Source: Polaromonas vacuolata (GTDB lineage Bacteria > Pseudomonadota > Gammaproteobacteria > Burkholderiales > Burkholderiaceae_C). Taken from it: a DNA stretch of 64,000 nucleotides. Under the pieces are notes generated by a model. It was not told where the DNA came from, searched no databases, and saw only the letters and a list, made by a program, of their open reading frames with translations. Shown piece after piece: positions 40,965 through 50,369 of the stretch (positions are counted from its first letter, which is position 1; each line of letters begins with the position of its first letter). The translations under genes were made by a program, and so were the position numbers. The stretch is from the NCBI RefSeq assembly GCF_012584515.1, contig NZ_CP051461.1, positions 1,731,501 to 1,795,500 of the forward strand. Direction: 5' to 3'.

Positions 40965-42080
40965 TCAGTCTGGCAGCTGCTGAGCTGCACGGTGCTGACT
41001 TTTTTGTACGAAGTCCCAGGCCATTTTTGCCAATATGGGTGCGCCTGCGGCGGATTTGACCGCCTGCTCGCTAGACGCAGTTCCGGCTTGTACGCGCTTT
41101 GCAATGCCTTGCAAAATCGCGGCCAAGCGAAATAAGTTGTAGGCTATGTAGAAGTCCCAGTCGGGCAACAACGCCTCAGGCGTGGTTAAGCCGGTACGCT
41201 CGCAGTAGAGCCGTATGTATTCGGCTTCGCTGGGTATGCCAGTGCCGTTAAGGTCTAGTCCACCCAGACCGCGAAAAGCACCTGGCGCAATGTGCCATGC
41301 CATGCAGTGGTAACTAAAGTCAGCCAGGGCGTGACCGAGTGTGGAGAGTTCCCAATCGAGTATGGCCAGAACGCGCGGCTCTGTCGGATGGAACATTAAA
41401 TTGTCTAAGCGGAAGTCCCCGTGGACTATCGACACCATGCTGTCATCTCTGGCGCTGGCGGGAATATTCGCCGGCAGCCATTCAATGAGCCAGTCCATCT
41501 CGGGAATTGGTGTGGTGATGGATGCCGCGTATTGCTTGCTCCAGCGGCCAATTTGGCGCTCAAAGTAATTACCCGGTTTGCCATAATCAGCCAAACCACA
41601 TTCGGCGAATTTGACTTTGTGCAACGTCGAGATGACGCGGTTCATCTCATCGTAAATTTCTGCGCGTTGCTCGCTAGTCATGCCGGGTAGAGACTGGTCC
41701 CAAAGCACACGGCCTTGGACAAACTCCATGATGTAGAAGGCGCGGCCAATAATCGATTCGTCTTCGCACAAGCAGTGCATCTTGGCGACTGGAACGCCGC
41801 TTCCGGCGAGTCCCTTCATGACTTTAAACTCGCGCTCAACAGCGTGTGCTGAAGGCAGCAACTTAGCGACTGGGCCGGGCTTGGCGCGCATCACATAAGA
41901 AGCTTGAGGGGTAATCAGTTTATAGGTTGGGTTGGATTGACCACCATTAAAAATCTCAACCGTTAGCGGTCCAACAAAACCGGGCATTTCACGGCTTAGG
42001 TAAGTGACTAGGGCGTTGGTGTCAAAGCTGTGTTGACCGGTGACTTCTCTAGTGCCTATAAAGTGATCGAAATTGCTCAT
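40965..42080 (-). CDS. APH-type phosphotransferase, ACAD10/11-associated (LvaA-like)
   Basis: Protein of 371 aa with an aminoglycoside-phosphotransferase/kinase fold. Phe-Asn-Gly-Gly-Gln-Ser-Asn-Pro-Thr-Tyr (glycine-rich loop), Tyr-Val-Met-Arg-Ala-Lys-Pro-Gly (ATP lysine region), His-Gly-Asp-Phe-Arg-Leu-Asp-Asn-Leu-Met (catalytic Asp) and Val-Leu-Ala-Ile-Leu-Asp-Trp-Glu (Mg-binding Asp) are all intact. The start ATG at 42080 was chosen over one at 42116 because the conserved N-terminus (Phe-Asp-Thr-Asn-Ala-Leu) follows. Not an antibiotic-resistance enzyme: the context is acyl-CoA metabolism. Likely kinase for 4-hydroxyacyl-CoA, inferred from Lva and ACAD10/11 work. Confidence 0.82.
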   Translation of the reverse strand: MSNFDHFIGTREVTGQHSFDTNALVTYLSREMPGFVGPLTVEIFNGGQSNPTYKLITPQASYVMRAKPGPVAKLLPSAHAVEREFKVMKGLAGSGVPVAKMHCLCEDESIIGRAFYIMEFVQGRVLWDQSLPGMTSEQRAEIYDEMNRVISTLHKVKFAECGLADYGKPGNYFERQIGRWSKQYAASITTPIPEMDWLIEWLPANIPASARDDSMVSIVHGDFRLDNLMFHPTEPRVLAILDWELSTLGHALADFSYHCMAWHIAPGAFRGLGGLDLNGTGIPSEAEYIRLYCERTGLTTPEALLPDWDFYIAYNLFRLAAILQGIAKRVQAGTASSEQAVKSAAGAPILAKMAWDFVQKSQHRAAQQLPD

Positions 42081-42130
42081 TGTGCGTTTGTCTCTCTGAT
42101 TTAATTTTTCTGGCAATCGGTGCGCTGCTT

Positions 42131-42154
42131 ATGGGCTTATGGGCTTATGGGCTT
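42131..42154. repeat. Tandem octamer repeat, three units
   Basis: Three perfect copies of ATGGGCTT at 42131-42154, just after the phosphotransferase start region and touching the stop codon of the Crp-family gene (TTA at 42153-42155). Slippage here could alter the 3' end of that gene only after the stop. Probably a simple slippage product. Confidence 0.8.
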
Positions 42155-42878
42155 ATTTTTCTACTTCAGCCTCGGAGATACGCAGCAGTGATTCACGGCT
42201 TCGTACCACCAGGCCGCCCGGCTCTATGCGAATAGCGTTCTCGCGCTCCATGGACTTGAGTTCTTGGTTTACACGTTGCCGCGACGCACCCAGCAGCTGT
42301 GCCAGTTCTTCCTGCGCCAGTTGCAGACCAATTCGCACCTCGGTGCTGCACGACAAACTTGGCACGCCGTAGCTACGCGAGAGATGGAGTAATTGCTTGG
42401 CTAAGCGGGCACGCAGCGGCAAAGTATTCAGGTCTTCGACCAGCCCAAACAGCTGCCGTAGACGGCGCGCATGCAGCCTGAGTAGGGCTTCATAGAGCTC
42501 AACATGCAGGTTGAGTATTTTGCGTAAATCTATACGCGAGACGCAAACAATCGTGGTCTGCCCGTGTGAGTAAGAGTCATGGGTGCGGCGTTCACCGTCA
42601 AAAATTGACACGTCGCCCATCCATATTCCTGGCTCTACATAGGTCAGAGTGACTAACTTGCCGGTAATTGACGTTGAACTCACCCGAACCGCACCGCGTG
42701 CGCAGCAGATCCATTCTTCCGACGCGTCGCCGCGTGCAGAGATGAGTTCGCCGTCTTTGTAACGTTTGACGTAAGCGCATCGAAATATGTCATGCCTCAG
42801 AGACGGGGACAGTGAAGAGAACCAGCGACCTCCGTTGATTGCTGAGCGTTCTTCTATCGTAAGAATTGGATCGTCCAT
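42153..42878 (-). CDS. Crp/Fnr-family transcriptional regulator
   Basis: Protein of 241 aa with an N-terminal cyclic-nucleotide-binding-like domain (about residues 20-135) and a C-terminal winged HTH. Recognition helix region reads Gln-Glu-Glu-Leu-Ala-Gln-Leu-Leu-Gly-Ala-Ser-Arg-Gln-Arg-Val-Asn-Gln-Glu-Leu-Lys. The cAMP-contact Arg-Ser pair of true CRP and the four-cysteine Fnr cluster are not seen, so the ligand is not cAMP or Fe-S. It lies between the phosphotransferase and enoyl-CoA hydratase genes on the same strand and may control this acyl-CoA group. Confidence 0.85.
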   Translation of the reverse strand: MDDPILTIEERSAINGGRWFSSLSPSLRHDIFRCAYVKRYKDGELISARGDASEEWICCARGAVRVSSTSITGKLVTLTYVEPGIWMGDVSIFDGERRTHDSYSHGQTTIVCVSRIDLRKILNLHVELYEALLRLHARRLRQLFGLVEDLNTLPLRARLAKQLLHLSRSYGVPSLSCSTEVRIGLQLAQEELAQLLGASRQRVNQELKSMERENAIRIEPGGLVVRSRESLLRISEAEVEK

Positions 42879-42973
42879 AGCCTGTCTTTTGTGTGACTAA
42901 CAAGTCAAACATTGTCACCTAAGCGACGAGTTAGCTTTTGTAACACTGTCGCTTGGGCGTCGTTTCACACTTT

Positions 42974-43759
42974 TTAGGCGGGACGGTAGCTGGGTTTGCG
43001 TTTTTCCAAAAATGCGCTGATGCCTTCTGCGCCGTTGACATGGTGCAAGTTGCGCACGAAGTGCTGGCGCTCACTGGTCAATTGTTGATCAAGGCTGTTG
43101 TTGGCTGATTCATTAATCAATTCTTTGATGCTCTCCAAAGCGTTGGGTGCGCGAGCATTCAGGCCTTGGGCCATCTCAATGGCCGCAGCCAGTGCACTAC
43201 CCGCAGGCACTAGCCGATTGATAACGCCTAGCGCAAACAGGCGCTCTGCTGGCACACGATCACCGCACATCAACAGTTCGGTGACCAACTGGCGCGGTAA
43301 GGCGCGGCTTAGGTGCCAGCTTGCGCCGCCATCAGGAGACAGTGCGATGTTGCTATATGCCATTACGAAAACGGCATTGTTGGCAGAAACAATCATGTCG
43401 CAGGCCAGCGCCAGCGAAAAACCAGCACCGGCAGCAGCACCTTCAACGGCGGCAATAATCGGTTTCGGAAAGGCGCGCAGTGAGTCAATCCAGTTGTGTA
43501 ACTCGTCAATACTTTGGGCTTGAACCGCATGCTCTTGACTGCGGTTAGCTTGTAGTCTTTGCAAATTGCCACCAGCACAAAACATGCTGCCTTCACCGGT
43601 CAGAATAACGCTGCGTATTTCTGGATTATTTTCGGCCGCATTGAGCGCTTCGACACCGGCGCTGTAGATGTCTGGGCTGAGCGCATTCCTAAATTCAGGG
43701 TTGCTCAATGTCAGCACCATTGAGCTGCCTTCAGTAGTACTTTTAAGAGTGCCGGCCAT
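42974..43759 (-). CDS. Enoyl-CoA hydratase/isomerase family protein
   Basis: Crotonase-fold protein of 261 aa. Oxyanion-hole segments are Met-Phe-Cys-Ala-Gly-Gly-Asn-Leu near residue 59 and Gly-Ala-Ala-Ala-Gly-Ala-Gly-Phe-Ser near residue 107. The first glutamate position in the hydratase reads Gly-Gly-Ala-Ser-Trp, without the classical Glu (Gly-Gly-Ala-Ser-Trp-His-Leu), so isomerase or other activity is possible. Upstream of the Crp-type gene and downstream of the hydroxyacyl-CoA dehydrogenase. Fits a beta-oxidation-like or phenylacetate-like step; substrate unknown. Confidence 0.85.
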   Translation of the reverse strand: MAGTLKSTTEGSSMVLTLSNPEFRNALSPDIYSAGVEALNAAENNPEIRSVILTGEGSMFCAGGNLQRLQANRSQEHAVQAQSIDELHNWIDSLRAFPKPIIAAVEGAAAGAGFSLALACDMIVSANNAVFVMAYSNIALSPDGGASWHLSRALPRQLVTELLMCGDRVPAERLFALGVINRLVPAGSALAAAIEMAQGLNARAPNALESIKELINESANNSLDQQLTSERQHFVRNLHHVNGAEGISAFLEKRKPSYRPA

Positions 43760-43816
43760 TAAGGGGTGCTCCGTGTTTGACAGTCTGGACTGAAGTGGCT
43801 ACTAAGTTTTTGCATA

Positions 43817-45337
43817 TCAGCTCTCAACATGCGTCAGGCTTAGGCCGATAGCACCACGGCGGCGCAGCCACGGCGAGGGACGATAGCGCTGATCACCATA
43901 GACGGTCTGCATATTAAACAGCACTTCTAAAATATTGGTGGGTCCGTAACGGTCACCCATGGCCAGCGGGCCGGCTGGATAGCCCAAGCCTAGCGTGACT
44001 GCAAGCTCTAAATCTTTGGGGCTGCAAATGCCTTGCTGGCATATATCGCTGGCGATATTAATGATGGTGGCCACTACGCGTTGACTCACAAAGCCACCGC
44101 TGTCGCGTATCACGCTGACGGCTTTGCCATCGCGTGCAAACAATGCGTGCGCAGCATCGCGCATGTCTATGCGGGTCGCAGGATTGGTAGCGAGTACACG
44201 GCGCTTGGTTGTGGCATCGTCCATCAGCATGTCAATACCTATGGTGCGCGCCGGGTCTAGCCGTTCGACCACCGCTACCGTGGTGATGTCAAAGCCTAGT
44301 GGTGCGACCAGCATCAGGGCTTGAGGAGAGGCTGAGGCGCCGGTCTCTATAACTGCGCCGAGATTTTTTAATAATTGCAACAACTCTGAGCGACGTGACG
44401 CCCGCGGCGAGACCCATACTGGCGGCATAACCAATACTTCAGGCACCGCAGCTTCAGTCGGCACTTGCATAACACCGTCCACATAAGCGTAAAAACCAGC
44501 ACCGCTTTTTTTACCCAGCAATCCGCCGGCCAAGCGCTGTGCGGTGATGACGCTAGGGCGGTAGCGCGCTTCCTCGTAATATTGTTTGTAAATCGCTTCC
44601 ATAACCGGATGCGAGACGTCTAGTGCGGTCAGATCCATTAGCTCGAAGGGGCCGAGTTTAAAACCTAGTTGGTCGCGCAAAATGCGGTCTATGGTGGCGA
44701 AGTCTGCAATGCCTTCGCTGATGATTCGTAGCGCTTCTGTGCCGTAGCCTCGTCCGGCATGGTTGACGATAAAGCCCGGTGTGTCCTGTGCTAATACGGC
44801 CGTGTGTCCGATTTGACGCGCGTAGTCTGAAAGTTTGTGGCAAACATCAGCGTCTGTGCGAATGCCGGCAATGACTTCTACCACTTTCATCAACGGGACT
44901 GGGTTAAAAAAGTGAAAACCGGCAAAGCGTTCTGGACACTTCAATACAGAAGCAATAGCGGTGATCGAGAGAGAAGATGTATTGCTAGCAAAAACGGTTT
45001 CTTCAGATACCAGTGCCTCGAGCTCAGTGAACAGTGACTGTTTGACATCTAGACGTTCGACCACAGCCTCAATAATTAGGTCACAGTCAGACAGGTCGAA
45101 CAGGTTTTCCACACACACTACCCGCTCTTTATTGGCCTGAGCTGTCTCTAACGTTATTCTGTCTTTCGCCAGCAATTTGTCCCACTGATCGGCGAGTGCC
45201 GCTTTGGCCTTGGTGCTGGCTTGGGGCTGCATGTCAAAGAGTTTGACAATGCTGCCACTTTGAGCAGCTATTTGCGCAATTCCGCGCCCCATGGCGCCAG
45301 CGCCAACGATTCCTGTAGTTTTAAAAATTGGTTTCAT
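43817..45337 (-). CDS. 3-hydroxyacyl-CoA dehydrogenase (PaaH-like)
   Basis: Protein of 506 aa. NAD-binding Rossmann motif Gly-Ala-Gly-Ala-Met-Gly-Arg-Gly-Ile-Ala near residue 10, catalytic region Phe-Ala-Gly-Phe-His-Phe-Phe-Asn-Pro-Val (catalytic His), then two copies of the C-terminal helical domain, the arrangement of PaaH/PaaC-type dehydrogenases (about 500 aa). The ATG at 45337 (Met-Lys-Pro-Ile-Phe) is the family start; an in-frame start at 45427 adds a leader with no homology. Convertible substrate is 3-hydroxyadipyl-CoA or similar in PaaH; here inferred only. First gene of the acyl-CoA group. Confidence 0.87.
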   Translation of the reverse strand: MKPIFKTTGIVGAGAMGRGIAQIAAQSGSIVKLFDMQPQASTKAKAALADQWDKLLAKDRITLETAQANKERVVCVENLFDLSDCDLIIEAVVERLDVKQSLFTELEALVSEETVFASNTSSLSITAIASVLKCPERFAGFHFFNPVPLMKVVEVIAGIRTDADVCHKLSDYARQIGHTAVLAQDTPGFIVNHAGRGYGTEALRIISEGIADFATIDRILRDQLGFKLGPFELMDLTALDVSHPVMEAIYKQYYEEARYRPSVITAQRLAGGLLGKKSGAGFYAYVDGVMQVPTEAAVPEVLVMPPVWVSPRASRRSELLQLLKNLGAVIETGASASPQALMLVAPLGFDITTVAVVERLDPARTIGIDMLMDDATTKRRVLATNPATRIDMRDAAHALFARDGKAVSVIRDSGGFVSQRVVATIINIASDICQQGICSPKDLELAVTLGLGYPAGPLAMGDRYGPTNILEVLFNMQTVYGDQRYRPSPWLRRRGAIGLSLTHVES

Positions 45338-45813
45338 GAAATGTATTATTGCGTAGCATTCGATGCGCGGTGTCAGAGAAAAGTGATTTAAGCAACTACG
45401 GGCAAAAAGCACACTATTTCCATGCACTTGCAGCGCAAAATTCTGCGCGTAGTAATTTCAAGTAAGGCTATTCGCCAGAGATATTACAGATGCATTTGTT
45501 TTGATTTTCGAGGCCGTATTTGACCTAATCGGGCGAAGTGTGTCGGTCTCAAACGATTCGCTAAATTGCAGCACTAATAAGTCTCAAAAGCCCTTGATAG
45601 CTATTGATAGCGGTAAATAGCGTTTACAGCCACCAAAATGGCTAACTCATAAAAATGTTGTCTGATTTTTTGGTGTCTGTCGCAAACGCTTAAGGATGAC
45701 ACATCAAAAACGCTAGTTTTGTGAGTACTTGAATGCTGCGCTTAGGATCACATAAGGCTTAGTTTGGCGCGTATCTGCGCTTGCGAAAAATGAATTTTGA
45801 ATCTAATGTCAAC
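45338..45813. other. Gene-free stretch between hydroxyacyl-CoA dehydrogenase and D-2-hydroxyacid dehydrogenase
   Basis: About 476 bases with no convincing ORF on either strand. It includes a short direct repeat TTGATAGC/TTGATAGC at about 45594-45611, reminiscent of GATAGC-type short intergenic repeats common in Comamonadaceae genomes (recalled, not checked). The promoter of the dehydrogenase gene at 45337 must lie here, but no clear box stands out. Confidence 0.5.
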
Positions 45814-46830
45814 TCAACTTAAGCGCTGGACTTGCAGGGCACTGGGGTTAACGATGTTGGTCGGCTTGCCATTGATGAAATTAAGCACATTATCAAATGC
45901 AGAGCTAAAGTACATTTCGTAGCTGTCTTGCTCCACGTAGCCTATGTGAGGCGTGCAAATGCAATTTTCTAGCCTCAGTAATGCGTGGCCTTGCATGATG
46001 GGTTCGGTCTCAAATACGTCGACAGCAGCAAGACCTGGACGTCCTCGATTGAGTGCGGAAATCAAACTCTCGGCTTCTATGAGCTCAGCACGTGAGGTGT
46101 TCACTAGCAAAGCAGTTGATTTCATCAGCGAGAGGTCTTCTAGTTTGATGATGGCGCGGGTTTCATTGCTCAGACGCAGATGTAGGCTTAGCACATCACA
46201 TTGCTCAAAAAATTCAGCTTTTGTTGCAGCAACTTCAAAGCCGTCGTCCTGAGCGCGCGCGCGCGTGGATTCACTGCCCCAGACAACAACGCGCATCCCA
46301 AATGCACGGCCATACCCAGCTACGAGTTGGCCGATTTTGCCGTAACTCCAAATCCCCAGTGTTTTGCCCTTAAGGGTTGAACCTATGCCGAAATTAGTTG
46401 GCATTGACGCAGCCTTAAGTCCCGCTTGCTGCCAAGCACCATGTTTGAGGTTTGAAATGTAATGCGGCAGGCGGCGCATCGCAGCCATGATCAATGCCCA
46501 GGTTAGTTCTGCGGCTGCTGTAGGTGAGCCTGTGCCTTCAGACACGGCTATGCCACGTTCTGTGCAGGCTGCAATATCAACGTGACTGCCCAGTTTGCCG
46601 GTCTGAGCAATCATTTTAAGTTTCGGTAACTTTTCGATTAGCTGTCGATTGAGTTGAGTGCGTTCCCGAATCAACACTATGACATCAGCATCCTTGAGCC
46701 TGACCGACAATTGACCAATGCCTTTGATGGTGTTGGTGTAGACCTTGGCAGGGAAAGCATCGAGTTTTGCGGCGCAGTCTAATTTACGAACTGCATCTTG
46801 ATAATCGTCCAGTATCACTATATTCATCAC
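45814..46830 (-). CDS. D-2-hydroxyacid dehydrogenase family protein
   Basis: NAD(P)-dependent dehydrogenase of 338 aa. Nucleotide-binding loop Gly-Ile-Trp-Ser-Tyr-Gly-Lys-Ile-Gly near residue 155 (usual Gly-x-Gly-x2-Gly is altered), Asn-Thr-Ser-Arg-Ala-Glu with the substrate arginine at about residue 243, Glu in Phe-Glu-Thr-Glu-Pro, and catalytic His in Thr-Pro-His-Ile-Gly-Tyr. Two alternative adjacent Met starts exist (46830 and 46827). It stands alone. Substrate could be glyoxylate, hydroxypyruvate or another 2-keto acid. Confidence 0.85.
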   Translation of the reverse strand: MMNIVILDDYQDAVRKLDCAAKLDAFPAKVYTNTIKGIGQLSVRLKDADVIVLIRERTQLNRQLIEKLPKLKMIAQTGKLGSHVDIAACTERGIAVSEGTGSPTAAAELTWALIMAAMRRLPHYISNLKHGAWQQAGLKAASMPTNFGIGSTLKGKTLGIWSYGKIGQLVAGYGRAFGMRVVVWGSESTRARAQDDGFEVAATKAEFFEQCDVLSLHLRLSNETRAIIKLEDLSLMKSTALLVNTSRAELIEAESLISALNRGRPGLAAVDVFETEPIMQGHALLRLENCICTPHIGYVEQDSYEMYFSSAFDNVLNFINGKPTNIVNPSALQVQRLS

Positions 46831-46885
46831 TATATTGTGCCTGCAACTCTTTGATCCTTTGTTTCACACAAGTGCCATAACGTAA

Positions 46886-47290
46886 TTAATTGACCAAGAG
46901 TTTTTGTCTATGACCTGCACTGCGTTTCTCCATTCGATCTAGTTCGGCGCAGACATCTGCCATTCTTCCAGATATCAGCATGCGTCCTGCGCATGAGGCG
47001 CTATCGCCGGGTTCAAGCAAGCGGACTATTTTCAGTCGGCTTTGCTTAGTTGTGTTGCCGCAAACAATGCTTTGCCCGCTTGCTACCGGCTCAAAAGTTA
47101 TTGGTGCATGATAAGCTGGCTTGATCTCTTTTGAAGATTCCCGCAAAAGTTGACTGTTGGAGCTCGCCACCAATGATTTGGTGTGTTTATGAATTTCCAA
47201 CGATTCGAGGTTGGCTGAGCTGGACGCAGCTATCAAAGATGATAGTTGCGGCATAAAGGCAAGACGAAATGAAAAACTGAGAATTCCCAT
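46886..47290 (-). CDS. Small unknown protein downstream of lexA
   Basis: Protein of about 134 aa. I chose ATG at 47290 with AAGGA eight bases upstream; a TTG at 47308 adds six residues. It has a short hydrophobic N-terminus (Ile-Leu-Ser-Phe-Ser-Phe-Arg-Leu-Ala) and ends with Ser-Gly-Arg-Met-Ala-Asp-Val-Cys-Ala-Glu-Leu-Asp-Arg-Met. I recall a similar C-terminus in small proteins next to lexA in Comamonadaceae, but the function is not known. It starts about 120 bases after the lexA stop on the same strand, and may be under LexA control through readthrough. Confidence 0.6.
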   Translation of the reverse strand: MGILSFSFRLAFMPQLSSLIAASSSANLESLEIHKHTKSLVASSNSQLLRESSKEIKPAYHAPITFEPVASGQSIVCGNTTKQSRLKIVRLLEPGDSASCAGRMLISGRMADVCAELDRMEKRSAGHRQKLLVN

Positions 47291-47409
47291 GATGAACTTC
47301 CTTATCAAGAGGTTTACATAGGTAGGATTTTTAAAGACGCCAAGGCCACTGCTGCAGGGTGTTGATCATTGACTGACCAAACGCCCACCACCTGTTGCAG
47401 TACCATTTT

Positions 47410-48126
47410 TTACATGAAAACGCTGCTGCGTATTAGTCCAACTGCCAAGCCTTCGATTTCGAAAGACTCGCCTGGCTGCACAACTATGATTTGAAAATCG
47501 GGATTTTCTGGCAGCAGCTCAATCATTCCTTTGGTACGGCGAAAGCGTTTGACTGTGACTTCATCGCCAATACGGGCCACGACAATTTGACCGTTAACCG
47601 CTTCTTTAGCCTGTTTGACCGCCAGTAAATCACCATCCAAGATGCCGACGTCTCGCATACTCATGCCGCGCACTTTAAGGAGGTAGTCGGGTTGTTTGGC
47701 GAACAGACTGCTTTCAAGGTGATAGGTCTGTTCAATATGCTCTTGTGCCAGTATGGGGCTGCCAGCAGCCACACGACCTATTAGCGGCAACACCATCTGG
47801 GCCAAGCTTTGCAGTGGGAGAGTAAATTGCTGCATGCGCGACTCATTGACTGAGCGCAGGGTGTCTCCGCGCAAGCGGATGCCACGAGATGTACCACTGA
47901 TCAGATCTATGACCCCTTTGCGGGCCAAGGCTTGAAGATGTTCTTCGGCGGCGTTAGCGGATTTAAATCCGAGCGTAACGGCGATTTCTGCTCGCGTGGG
48001 AGGCGCGCCTGTGTTGGCGATAGCGGCTTTAATCAGTTCGAGAATTTGCTGCTGACGCGCTGTGAGCTTTGGGCTGACCGTGACCGAGTTTGTGCTCATG
48101 TTGCTGAGCTTGTTGAAAGTATTCAT
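47410..48126 (-). CDS. lexA: LexA repressor, SOS response regulator
   Basis: Protein of 238 aa. The N-terminal winged HTH (about residues 20-85; Pro-Pro-Thr-Arg-Ala-Glu-Ile-Ala with Ser-Ala-Asn-Ala-Ala-Glu-Glu-His-Leu) binds SOS boxes. The C-terminal S24 peptidase-like domain has the self-cleavage site Ala-Ala-Gly-Ser-Pro near residue 125, the serine in Arg-Gly-Met-Ser-Met and the lysine in Val-Thr-Val-Lys-Arg. AGGAG lies about nine bases before the ATG at 48126, which adds a 9-residue tail before the next Met. It has a long leader (about 240 bases) to the SOS boxes at 48362-48396 in the intergenic region. Divergent from the asparaginase. Confidence 0.93.
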   Translation of the reverse strand: MNTFNKLSNMSTNSVTVSPKLTARQQQILELIKAAIANTGAPPTRAEIAVTLGFKSANAAEEHLQALARKGVIDLISGTSRGIRLRGDTLRSVNESRMQQFTLPLQSLAQMVLPLIGRVAAGSPILAQEHIEQTYHLESSLFAKQPDYLLKVRGMSMRDVGILDGDLLAVKQAKEAVNGQIVVARIGDEVTVKRFRRTKGMIELLPENPDFQIIVVQPGESFEIEGLAVGLIRSSVFM

Positions 48127-48361
48127 GGTGCTAACTCCTAGGCGATATTGGCGTTGTGGGCAGTAAATACGGTCTTACGAATGTCATGTCTCTGGCAAAA
48201 AGCTGCGGGCAAAAGGATTAAAAATGCTGGCAGTAACAATGATTGAACTATTGCGATTAGTTACTTGGCACTAAAGTGCTTGGATTGCCAATTCGCACAC
48301 AATTGAAAAATCAAATTTGTGTTCATCCAGTCAGTTGTTATTCTTCCATTCGCTTACAGGA

Positions 48362-48396
48362 CTGTTTTAATAAACAGTAGCTGTATTTTTATCCAG
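48362..48396. promoter_or_regulatory. Two SOS-box-like LexA sites between lexA and asparaginase
   Basis: First site CTGTTTTAATAAACAG (48362-48377) is a perfect CTGT-N8-ACAG. Second site CTGTATTTTTATCCAG (48381-48396) differs from it by one base in the last four. Both fit the proteobacterial LexA consensus. They lie about 50 and 30 bases before the asparaginase start and about 240 bases before lexA. A weak lexA promoter (TTGCTT-N16-TAAAAA on the - strand, 48413 to 48386) would overlap the second. LexA autorepression is likely. Confidence 0.75.
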
Positions 48397-48424
48397 TTCT
48401 TTTTTAAAAGCAAGTTAATTCACC

Positions 48425-49375
48425 ATGCAGACAAAGAAAATCGTCATCTTGGGCACCGGCGGCACTATCGCGGGCACGGCGGCTAGTAGTTCGGACAACA
48501 TTGGCTACACAGCAGCAGAACTCGGTGTAGATCAATTGGTGCAAGCGATTCCAAGTTTGAGCAGCCTTGCCAACATACACACAGAACAGGTCGCCCAACT
48601 CGACAGCAAGGACATGAGTTTTACGGTTTGGGCCAAGCTGGCGGATCGGATTCAGCACTACTTGGATGATTCGACTGTTGACGGTATTGTTATCACCCAC
48701 GGAACCGATACGCTTGAGGAGACCGCTTACTTTCTTCAAGTTCTCCTCAATCCAGGTAAGCCGGTAGTTATGACATGCGCCATGCGTCCGGCTAGCTCTT
48801 TAGCGCCTGATGGACCGCAAAATGTGCTCGACGCTGCGTCAGTTGCACTGCACACGGGTGCGTTTGGCGTCATGGTGGTTTGTTCCGGTGTGGTCCACAG
48901 TGCATTAGAGGTGCAAAAAGTACATACCTACCAGCTCGACGCCTTTAGTTCTGGCGATGCTGGGCCGCTGGGCTATGTAGAGGAGGGCGCTGTGCGGCAG
49001 CTGCGCGCTTGGCCTTTAAGCCAGCGTAGTAACAGCACCGCGTTGAGAGAAAATATCAGCGCAGCAGCTTTAACTAGCGTCTGGCCCAGAATTGAAATTT
49101 TGATGAATTACACCGGTGCCGATGGTCTATTGGTGCAGGCTTTGTGTCAGCTTGGTGTGGCTGGACTGGTGATTGCTGGCACTGGTAATGGAACCATACA
49201 CCATGCGTTGGAAGCGGCTTTGCTGAATGCCCGGGATCAGGGCGTATTGATCATGCGAGCAACGCGCTGTGTGAATGGTCGGGTTCTGGCGAGAGCCGAT
49301 GATGCGCTGGAAGACTCGCACGGCCTGAGTCCAGTAAAAGCCAGGATAGAACTCTGGTTACGCCTGCTGAGCTAA
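48425..49375 (+). CDS. L-asparaginase (asparaginase/glutaminase family)
   Basis: Protein of 316 aa, no signal peptide. Catalytic motifs are Gly-Thr-Gly-Gly-Thr-Ile-Ala-Gly near residue 11 (first catalytic Thr) and Thr-His-Gly-Thr-Asp-Thr-Leu-Glu-Glu near residue 88 (second Thr and Asp). Hydrolyses asparagine to aspartate and ammonia, with possible glutaminase activity. It sits just downstream of the SOS-like boxes, so LexA may regulate it; asparaginase is not a usual SOS gene. A strong terminator follows. Confidence 0.9.
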   Translation: MQTKKIVILGTGGTIAGTAASSSDNIGYTAAELGVDQLVQAIPSLSSLANIHTEQVAQLDSKDMSFTVWAKLADRIQHYLDDSTVDGIVITHGTDTLEETAYFLQVLLNPGKPVVMTCAMRPASSLAPDGPQNVLDAASVALHTGAFGVMVVCSGVVHSALEVQKVHTYQLDAFSSGDAGPLGYVEEGAVRQLRAWPLSQRSNSTALRENISAAALTSVWPRIEILMNYTGADGLLVQALCQLGVAGLVIAGTGNGTIHHALEAALLNARDQGVLIMRATRCVNGRVLARADDALEDSHGLSPVKARIELWLRLLS

Positions 49376-49407
49376 AACGCAACAGACAGCGATTTTGCGG
49401 CGAACAT

Positions 49408-49445
49408 AAAAAAACCGCCACGGTGTTGCGACCGCGGCGGTTTTT
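49408..49445. terminator. Bidirectional terminator between asparaginase and adk
   Basis: Long hairpin: AAAAACCGCC-a-CGGT then loop GTTGCG and ACCG-c-GGCGGTTTTT, with A-run before and T-run after. It sits between convergent genes, so probably ends both transcripts. Confidence 0.85.
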
Positions 49446-49474
49446 ATTGCGCTATTTGCTGCTAAAGCTAATTT

Positions 49475-50161
<687 letters not shown>

Positions 50162-50369
50162 TCAGTTATTTATCGCCCGGCTCTCCAATTGGCGGCCGGT
50201 TAGTTCGGTGTTGCTTTACAGCGCCGCTATGCATGCTTTTGACTGATACGGCAGGTCCGTTCGAGCATTTGTCCGACCCAGAGGATAGCATGCAGGCCCT
50301 TGCGTCAACTTACATAGCGTTTCGGGGGTGTCGCTACTGCTTTTTCAGTGCGTTTTGATGACTCGACAA

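Noticed and set aside
40965..42080. Aminoglycoside resistance enzyme
   Set aside because: Although APH-like, it lies directly before an ACAD10/11-type dehydrogenase and has the N-terminus of the acyl-CoA-linked group.
42131..42154. CRISPR-like repeat
   Set aside because: Direct octamers without spacers; no repeat-spacer array occurs anywhere in the window.
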